Part shown: one piece after another, positions 57,188-64,000 of the stretch
How positions within the stretch are numbered: the stretch's first letter is position 1
Layout of the letters: each line of letters opens with the position of its first letter
Source: Pseudomonas saudiphocaensis
Lineage (GTDB): Bacteria; Pseudomonadota; Gammaproteobacteria; Pseudomonadales; Pseudomonadaceae
Direction: 5' to 3'
Assembly: GCF_000756775.1 (NCBI RefSeq)
Contig: NZ_CCSF01000001.1
Span: forward strand, 930,001-994,000
Length of the DNA: 64,000 nucleotides
Notes under the pieces: generated by a model
Told to the model about the DNA's origin: nothing
The model's input: only the letters and a program-made list of their open reading frames with translations
Databases searched by the model: none
Program-made: the position numbers and the translations under genes

Positions 57188-57222
57188 AAAAATGCCAGTC
57201 AGCAAAGCTGACCGGCATTTTT
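57188..57222 (-). terminator. terminator after sucD
   Basis: AAAAATGCC-A-GTCAGC and GCTGAC-C-GGCATTTTT pair over 15 bases with one mismatch around AAA, 16 bases past the sucD stop. Both strands have A/T runs. Confidence 0.82.
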
Positions 57223-57237
57223 ATTCATCGATGAGGT

Positions 57238-58119
57238 TTAGCGGGTTTCCCAGCCCGTCACTTCGGCCAGCGCCTTGCCTATGTCGGCCAGGGAACGCAC
57301 GGTTTTCACTCCGGCATCCTGCAGCGCGGCGAACTTCTCATCCGCAGTGCCCTTACCCCCAGAGATGATCGCACCCGCATGGCCCATGCGCTTGCCAGGC
57401 GGCGCGGTCACACCTGCGATGTAAGAGACCACCGGCTTGGTGACATTAGCCTTGATATATGCCGCGGCCTCTTCCTCGGCAGAGCCACCGATTTCGCCGA
57501 TCATGACAATCGCTTCGGTCTGCGGGTCCTCTTGGAACATCGCGAGGATATCGATGAAGCTTGAGCCCGGAATCGGGTCACCGCCGATGCCCACACAGGT
57601 TGACTGGCCGAAGCCGGCGTCGGTGGTCTGCTTGACCGCTTCATAAGTGAGGGTCCCTGAGCGCGAGACGATGCCCACTTTCCCTGGCAAATGAATATGC
57701 CCTGGCTGGATACCGATCTTGCACTCGCCGGGAGTAATTACGCCCGGGCAGTTCGGGCCGATGAGTCGCACACCTAGCTCGTCACACTTGATCTTCACTT
57801 CCAGCATATCGAGCGTCGGAATGCCTTCAGTGATACAGACGATCAACTTGATGCCGCTCATCGCCGCCTCGATGATCGAGTCCTTGCAGAACGGCGCCGG
57901 CACGTAGATCACTGAAGCATCTGCGCCGGTGGCCTCCACCGCTTCGCGTACGGTGTTGAACACCGGTAGGCCCAAATGCGTGGTGCCGCCCTTGCCCGGG
58001 GTAACACCACCGACCATCTGTGTGCCGTACTCAATGGCCTGCTCGGAGTGGAACGTGCCTTGTGAGCCAGTAAAGCCTTGGCAGATGACTTTGGTGTCCT
58101 TGTTGATAAGGATGCTCAT
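57238..58119 (-). CDS. sucD: succinyl-CoA synthetase alpha subunit
   Basis: The alpha subunit binds CoA and carries the phosphohistidine of the succinyl-CoA to succinate step. The 293-residue product has the CoA-binding [14 protein letters not shown] near 15-28, [11 protein letters not shown] near 95 and the phosphorylated His247 in [11 protein letters not shown]. The start overlaps the sucC stop by one base (TAATG), and the pair is last in the 2-oxoglutarate dehydrogenase block. Confidence 0.97.
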   Translation of the reverse strand: MSILINKDTKVICQGFTGSQGTFHSEQAIEYGTQMVGGVTPGKGGTTHLGLPVFNTVREAVEATGADASVIYVPAPFCKDSIIEAAMSGIKLIVCITEGIPTLDMLEVKIKCDELGVRLIGPNCPGVITPGECKIGIQPGHIHLPGKVGIVSRSGTLTYEAVKQTTDAGFGQSTCVGIGGDPIPGSSFIDILAMFQEDPQTEAIVMIGEIGGSAEEEAAAYIKANVTKPVVSYIAGVTAPPGKRMGHAGAIISGGKGTADEKFAALQDAGVKTVRSLADIGKALAEVTGWETR

Positions 58120-59285
58120 TACTTGCCCTCCGCAGCTTTGACAACCTGCACAGCTGCATCGGTGAGGCTGATCGCACCGATGATATTCAGTCCGCTTTCG
58201 CTCAGCATCTTGGCTCCAAGATCGGCATTGTTGCCTTCAAGGCGCACCACCACCGGCACCTTCACGCCCACTTCCTTCACCGCGCCAATGATGCCTTCGG
58301 CGATCATGTCGCAACGCACGATGCCGCCGAAGATATTCACCAACACCGCTGCAACGTTTTGATCGGAAAGGATGATCTTGAAGGCTTCGGCCACCCGCTC
58401 CTCGGTGGCGCCACCACCGACATCGAGAAAGTTGGCCGGCCTGCCGCCATGCAGATTGACGATGTCCATGGTGCCCATGGCCAGACCTGCACCGTTGACC
58501 ATGCAGCCGATATTGCCGTCGAGCGCCACATAGTTGAGTTCCCAACGCGCCGCATGAGCTTCGCGCTGATCGTCCTGGGACGGGTCGGCCATATCACGCA
58601 GCTTTGGCTGGCGGTAGATGGCATTGCTGTCTATGTTGACCTTGGCATCCAGGCAATGCAGATTGCCGTCCTTCTTGATCACCAGCGGATTGACTTCCAG
58701 CAGCGCCAGATCGTAGTCGACAAACAGCTTGGCCAGGCCGACGAAGATATGAACGAACTGCTTGACCTGATCGCCCTTGAGCCCCAGCTGGAAAGCCAGC
58801 TCGCGGCCCTGGAAGGGTTGCGCGCCCAGCAGCGGATCGACGGTAGCCTTGAGGATCTTTTCCGGAGTGTCATGGGCGACCTTCTCGATATCCACGCCAC
58901 CTTCGGTGGATGCCATAAAGACGATCCGCCGCGTTGAGCGATCAACCACTGCCCCCAGATAGAGCTCTTTCTCGATCTCGGTACAGGATTCGACCAGAAT
59001 CTTGCTGACCGGCTGGCCATTAGCGTCGGTCTGGTAGGTCACCAGACGTTCTCCAAGCCATTGCTGTGCGAACGCTCGGGCCTCGTCCTTGCTGCGCACC
59101 AGCTTTACGCCGCCAGCCTTGCCACGACCACCGGCGTGCACCTGGGCTTTGACCACCCATTCAGTGCCACCGATTTTGTCGCATGCCTCGGCTGCCTCGC
59201 GAGGATTGTCTACCGCATAGCCTGCCGAAACCGGCAAACCGTACTCGGCAAAAAGCTGCTTACCTTGATACTCGTGAAGATTCAT
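58119..59285 (-). CDS. sucC: succinyl-CoA synthetase beta subunit
   Basis: The beta subunit has the ATP-grasp nucleotide domain and binds succinate. The 388-residue product starts [37 protein letters not shown] near 44-62 is the nucleotide loop, and [16 protein letters not shown] and [10 protein letters not shown] are family motifs. It is 1 base from sucD and follows lpd after a gap with a terminator. Confidence 0.97.
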   Translation of the reverse strand: MNLHEYQGKQLFAEYGLPVSAGYAVDNPREAAEACDKIGGTEWVVKAQVHAGGRGKAGGVKLVRSKDEARAFAQQWLGERLVTYQTDANGQPVSKILVESCTEIEKELYLGAVVDRSTRRIVFMASTEGGVDIEKVAHDTPEKILKATVDPLLGAQPFQGRELAFQLGLKGDQVKQFVHIFVGLAKLFVDYDLALLEVNPLVIKKDGNLHCLDAKVNIDSNAIYRQPKLRDMADPSQDDQREAHAARWELNYVALDGNIGCMVNGAGLAMGTMDIVNLHGGRPANFLDVGGGATEERVAEAFKIILSDQNVAAVLVNIFGGIVRCDMIAEGIIGAVKEVGVKVPVVVRLEGNNADLGAKMLSESGLNIIGAISLTDAAVQVVKAAEGK

Positions 59286-59383
59286 GCTGACTACCGTTCA
59301 GGTTGAGATGAACCAGGCACGGGCTGTTCGCCGCGCCACCCCAAGTCGCTGAAAACTATCCTGGATACCTTTCAACGACCTGC

Positions 59384-59420
59384 AAAAAAGCCCGCGGTGT
59401 TCATTGAACACGGCGGGCTT
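59384..59420 (-). terminator. terminator after lpdG
   Basis: AAGCCCGCGGTGTTCA and TGAACACGGCGGGCTT pair over 16 bases with one mismatch. On the minus strand a run of T's follows, 18 bases past the lpd stop. sucC therefore probably needs its own promoter or read-through. Confidence 0.87.
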
Positions 59421-59438
59421 GGTCAGCTCACAAGGCCA

Positions 59439-60893
<1,455 letters not shown>

Positions 60894-60900
60894 TCAAGCG

Positions 60901-60968
60901 AAAAGCGGCAAGCCACAAGCGAAGCTAGCGCAAGGCAGCTCCCGCTTGCAGCTTGCCGCTGCTTTTTT
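60901..60968. repeat. hairpin repeat between sucB and lpdG
   Basis: AGCGGCAAGC (60904-60913) pairs with GCTTGCCGCT (60951-60960) around a loop that has further GC-rich partners. On the plus strand it is followed by a GCTTTTTT run, on the minus strand by TTTTCGC. Similar CAAGC/GCTTG repeats are scattered in this group of genomes. It lies within the operon and may act as an attenuator or RNA barrier between sucB and lpdG. Confidence 0.6.
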
Positions 60969-62178
60969 AGATGTCCAGCAGCAGGCGGGCCGGATCTTCG
61001 AGCAGGTTCTTGATGGTAACCAGGAAGCTGACCGCTTCCTTGCCGTCGATCAAGCGATGATCGTAGGACAGAGCCAAGTACATCATCGGGCGAATGACAA
61101 CTTCACCATTGATCGCCATCGGACGCTGCATGATGTTGTGCATGCCCAGAATAGCGGCCTGCGGCGGGTTGACGATCGGAGTCGACATCATCGAACCGAA
61201 AGTACCCCCGTTGGTGATGGTGAAGGTGCCGCCAGTCATCTCTTCGATGGACAGCTTGCCGTCACGGGCCTTCTTGCCGAAGGTCGCGATACCATTTTCA
61301 ACTTCCGCCAGGCTCATCAGCTCAGCATTGCGCAGGACCGGAACTACCAGGCCGCGATCGCTGGAAACGGCAACGCCGATATCCTGATACGCGTGGTAAA
61401 CGATGTCGGTGCCGTCGATGGAAGCGTTGACTGCCGGGAAGCGCTTCAGTGCCTCAACGGAAGCCTTGACGAAGAACGACATGAAGCCCAGGCGTACGCC
61501 GTTATGGGTCTTCTCGAACAGTTCCTTGTACTTCGAGCGAAGGGCCATGATTTCAGTCATGTCGACTTCGTTGAAGGTGGTCAGCATAGCCATGTTCGAC
61601 TGCGCTTCGACCAGACGCTCGGCAACCTTGGCACGCAGGCGAGTCATCGGCACACGCTTCTCTGTGCGATCACCAGCCGCGGTAACGACAGGCGCAGCGG
61701 CAGCCGCGGCAGGCTTGGCAGCCGGAGCGGATTTCTTGGCTTCAATGGCGGCAACCACGTCTTCCTTGGTGACGCGACCGTCCTTGCCAGTGCCTTTGAC
61801 ACTGTTGGGGTCGATACCATTTTCTTCAGCCAGCTTGCGCGCAGCCGGAGCCAGAATCGCATCGTCGGCAGCAGCGGCTGGAGCAGCTTCCGGCGCTGCG
61901 GATGGGGCAGCTGCAGGTGCTGCGGTTGCGGTGGCAGTTGCGCCGGCCTCGAGCTTACCGAGCAGCTCGCCGCTGAGTACGGTATCGCCTTCGTTTTTGA
62001 GGATTTCGGTCAGCACGCCATCAGCTTCGGCGAGAACTTCCATTACGACCTTGTCGGTCTCGATGTCGACGATCAGCTCGTCGCGCTTGACTGCTTCACC
62101 CGGCTGCTTGTGCCAGGTGGCAACGGTGCCGTCCGCGACCGACTCGGGAAATTGGGGGGCTTTGATCTCGATAGCCAT
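60967..62178 (-). CDS. sucB: dihydrolipoyllysine-residue succinyltransferase (E2) of 2-oxoglutarate dehydrogenase
   Basis: SucB is the E2 core that moves the succinyl group from lipoate to CoA. The 403-residue protein has a lipoyl domain (about 1-75) with the lipoylated Lys43 in ETDKVVME, an Ala/Pro linker, a peripheral subunit-binding domain near 108-143, a second Ala-rich linker, and the catalytic domain ending in [13 protein letters not shown] near 371-383. Linker composition is normal for pseudomonads. It lies between sucA and lpdG. Confidence 0.97.
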   Translation of the reverse strand: MAIEIKAPQFPESVADGTVATWHKQPGEAVKRDELIVDIETDKVVMEVLAEADGVLTEILKNEGDTVLSGELLGKLEAGATATATAAPAAAPSAAPEAAPAAAADDAILAPAARKLAEENGIDPNSVKGTGKDGRVTKEDVVAAIEAKKSAPAAKPAAAAAAPVVTAAGDRTEKRVPMTRLRAKVAERLVEAQSNMAMLTTFNEVDMTEIMALRSKYKELFEKTHNGVRLGFMSFFVKASVEALKRFPAVNASIDGTDIVYHAYQDIGVAVSSDRGLVVPVLRNAELMSLAEVENGIATFGKKARDGKLSIEEMTGGTFTITNGGTFGSMMSTPIVNPPQAAILGMHNIMQRPMAINGEVVIRPMMYLALSYDHRLIDGKEAVSFLVTIKNLLEDPARLLLDI

Positions 62179-62212
62179 TAGCTGGGTCCTATTAATTCGG
62201 TTTCTACGGCGA

Positions 62213-62232
62213 GGCCGCGAACGATCGCGGCC
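62213..62232 (-). promoter_or_regulatory. hairpin between sucA and sucB
   Basis: GGCCGCGA and TCGCGGCC form a perfect 8-bp stem around ACGA, in the 68-base gap between the sucA stop and sucB start. No U run follows, so it probably acts in mRNA processing or stability rather than termination. Confidence 0.5.
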
Positions 62233-62246
62233 CCTTCCTCGAGTGT

Positions 62247-64000
62247 TTAAACGGTAAAGGCGTCCTGAAGCAGCTTTTCCTGCTGCTCAGCATGCATGGA
62301 GGCATAGCCGACAGCCGGTGCAGCAGAAGCTTCACGCCCAGCGTACTGCAGGAACAGCTCCTTCTTGTGCGCGACGGCGACACGACGCATGTGATGCTGG
62401 CTGCAATACCACGCGCCCTGGTTCATCGGTTCTTCCTGACACCAGATGATGGATTTGAGGTTCTGGTAAGGGGCAAGCACCTCAGCCAGGTCGTCCTCAG
62501 GGAACGGATACAGCTGCTCGATACGCACGATGGCAATGTCTTCGCGGCCTTCGTTGCGACGCTTTTCCAGCAGGTCGTAGTAGACCTTACCGCTACACAT
62601 GATCAGGCGTTCGACCTTGGCTGGATCAATCTGATCGATTTCGCCAAGCACAGTCTGGAACGAGCCTTCGGTCAGGTCCTCCAGAGTCGAGGTGGCCAGC
62701 TTATGGCGCAGCAGCGACTTCGGCGTGAGTGCAACCAGAGGCTTGCGCAGCGGCCGGATCGCCTGGCGGCGCAGCATGTGATAGACCTGCGCTGGCGTGG
62801 TCGGTACGCATACCTGGATGTTCTGCTCAGCACAGAGCTGCAGGTAGCGCTCCAGGCGCGCCGAAGAGTGTTCCGGGCCCTGCCCTTCATAACCATGTGG
62901 CAGCAGCATGGTCAGACCGCAGAGTCGGCCCCACTTGTGCTCGCCACTGGTGATGAACTGGTCGATCACAACCTGAGCACCGTTGGCGAAGTCACCGAAC
63001 TGAGCTTCCCAGATCACCAGTGCGTTAGGCATGGTGGTGGCATAGCCATATTCGAACGCCAGTACCGCCTCTTCCGAGAGGAAGGAGTCATACAGATCGA
63101 AGCGTGGCTGACCCTCGTACAGGTGCTGCAACGGAATGTGTGTGCTGCCGTCCTTCTGGTTGTGCAACGCGGCATGGCGATGCGAGAAGGTTCCACGTCC
63201 CACGTCCTGGCCGCTGATGCGCACCGGATGACCTTCGAACAGCAGGGTCGCGTAGGCCAGTGTCTCGGCATAGCCCCAGTTGATCGCCAGTGCGCCGGCA
63301 CCCATCTTCGCGCGGTCTTCGAGAATCTTCGAGACCTGGCGCTGGACCACAAAGCCTTCGGGTACCACGAGCATCTTGCTCGACAGTTCCTGCAGGGTTT
63401 TCAGATCAAAGCGGGTGTCGTGACGCGCCGTCCATGCATGGCCCAGATAAGGACGCCAATCAACAAACAGCTCTTTGTTGGGTTCCTTGACCAGGCTCTT
63501 GACCACGTGCAGACCGTTGTCCAGCGCGGTGCGGTACTCATCGACCTTCGCCTGTACGCTGGCTTCGTCGAGGATCTTGGACTGCATCAGCGAATCGGCA
63601 TACAGCTCGCGTGTGGTGCGCTGCTTGGCGATCTTCTGGTACATCAGCGGCTGGGTGCCGCTTGGCTCGTCGGCCTCGTTGTGGCCACGACGACGGTAGC
63701 AGACCAGGTCGATGACGACGTCGCGCTTGAACTGCATGCGGTAATCGACAGCCAGCTGGGTGACGAACAGCACGGCTTCCGGATCATCGGCGTTTACGTG
63801 GAAGATCGGCGCCTGAATCATCTTCGCCACATCGGTGGCGTACTCTGTCGAGCGCGCGTCTTCCTGCTTGTTGGTAGTGAAGCCAACCTGGTTGTTGACC
63901 ACGATGCGGATGGTGCCACCGGTACGGTAGGCACGGGTCTGCGACATCTGGAAGGTTTCCATGACCACGCCCTGACCGGCAACAGCCGCGTCACCATGGA
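62247..64000 (-). CDS. sucA: 2-oxoglutarate dehydrogenase E1 component, C-terminal part
   Basis: SucA is the thiamine-diphosphate E1 that decarboxylates 2-oxoglutarate. About 584 residues are present; the reading frame enters at the right edge with [19 protein letters not shown] and the N-terminal third lies outside. TPP-domain motifs include [16 protein letters not shown]; the rest, with [13 protein letters not shown]-like [15 protein letters not shown] and [22 protein letters not shown], confirms E1. The visible ATG at 63968 is internal, not the start. Its reading is leftward into sucB. Confidence 0.97.
   Translation of the reverse strand, partial: HGDAAVAGQGVVMETFQMSQTRAYRTGGTIRIVVNNQVGFTTNKQEDARSTEYATDVAKMIQAPIFHVNADDPEAVLFVTQLAVDYRMQFKRDVVIDLVCYRRRGHNEADEPSGTQPLMYQKIAKQRTTRELYADSLMQSKILDEASVQAKVDEYRTALDNGLHVVKSLVKEPNKELFVDWRPYLGHAWTARHDTRFDLKTLQELSSKMLVVPEGFVVQRQVSKILEDRAKMGAGALAINWGYAETLAYATLLFEGHPVRISGQDVGRGTFSHRHAALHNQKDGSTHIPLQHLYEGQPRFDLYDSFLSEEAVLAFEYGYATTMPNALVIWEAQFGDFANGAQVVIDQFITSGEHKWGRLCGLTMLLPHGYEGQGPEHSSARLERYLQLCAEQNIQVCVPTTPAQVYHMLRRQAIRPLRKPLVALTPKSLLRHKLATSTLEDLTEGSFQTVLGEIDQIDPAKVERLIMCSGKVYYDLLEKRRNEGREDIAIVRIEQLYPFPEDDLAEVLAPYQNLKSIIWCQEEPMNQGAWYCSQHHMRRVAVAHKKELFLQYAGREASAAPAVGYASMHAEQQEKLLQDAFTV

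Overview
The window is a 64 kb piece of a gamma-proteobacterial chromosome of the Pseudomonas / Stutzerimonas type. This rests on a recognisable OprI lipoprotein, the DNA-relaxed GC-rich codon use, the acnD/prpF form of the methylcitrate operon, a plant/bacterial-type CysH with four extra cysteines, TgpA, SelU/SelD and the sucABCD-lpd order, all of which are familiar from Pseudomonas genomes. I cannot fix the species from sequence alone. I see no phage, insertion sequence, CRISPR array, rRNA or tRNA gene; the gene content is almost entirely core metabolism and envelope functions.

Layout. 1-4.1 kb: start of a ZntB/CorA-type transporter, rraA, ppsA and the divergent ppsR (PEP synthase and its regulatory kinase/phosphorylase). 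4.2-11 kb: a leftward prpR-prpB-prpC-acnD-prpF operon for propionate through the 2-methylcitrate cycle, without prpD, with a GntR-type operator upstream. Propionate degradation makes pyruvate and the neighbouring PpsA turns pyruvate to PEP, so the first 11 kb reads as a gluconeogenic neighbourhood. 11.2-14.3 kb: a three-gene operon of exported retropepsin-like protease, inactive transglutaminase with 7TM-like membrane region, and RimK-like ATP-grasp ligase; this is the least understood conserved system here. 14.3-20 kb: pabB, thrH, cysH, cysB and a DAHP synthase. 20-30 kb: acetyltransferase, oprI, an L,D-transpeptidase, a small CxxC protein, tesA head to head with a YbbA/YbbP-type ABC exporter, greB, an MltF-like lytic transglycosylase, a TatD nuclease and a thioesterase.

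30-44 kb: tgpA-DUF58-MoxR operon, a small lipoprotein, selU-selD, a patatin-like lipase, an AI-2E family membrane protein, a DUF4892 protein, two alpha/beta hydrolases, a hotdog thioesterase, sixA, a DUF4389 protein and gpsA. 44.5-50.6 kb: fabA-fabB, sstT, a chemoreceptor and an exported amidohydrolase. 50.7-57 kb: htpG, an unknown membrane protein, two tandem hotdog thioesterases, a DUF599 protein and brnQ. 57.2-64 kb: sucD, sucC, lpd, sucB and most of sucA, all leftward, the succinyl-CoA synthetase and 2-oxoglutarate dehydrogenase block.

Features of most interest that go beyond routine annotation are the ATP-grasp/protease/7TM operon, the palindromic repeats that supply the stop codons of pabB and tgpA, the nested inverted repeats between ppsA and ppsR, the paired GntR operators at prpR, the 10-bp head-to-head start codons of tesA and the ABC ATPase, and the convergent oprI / L,D-transpeptidase pair.
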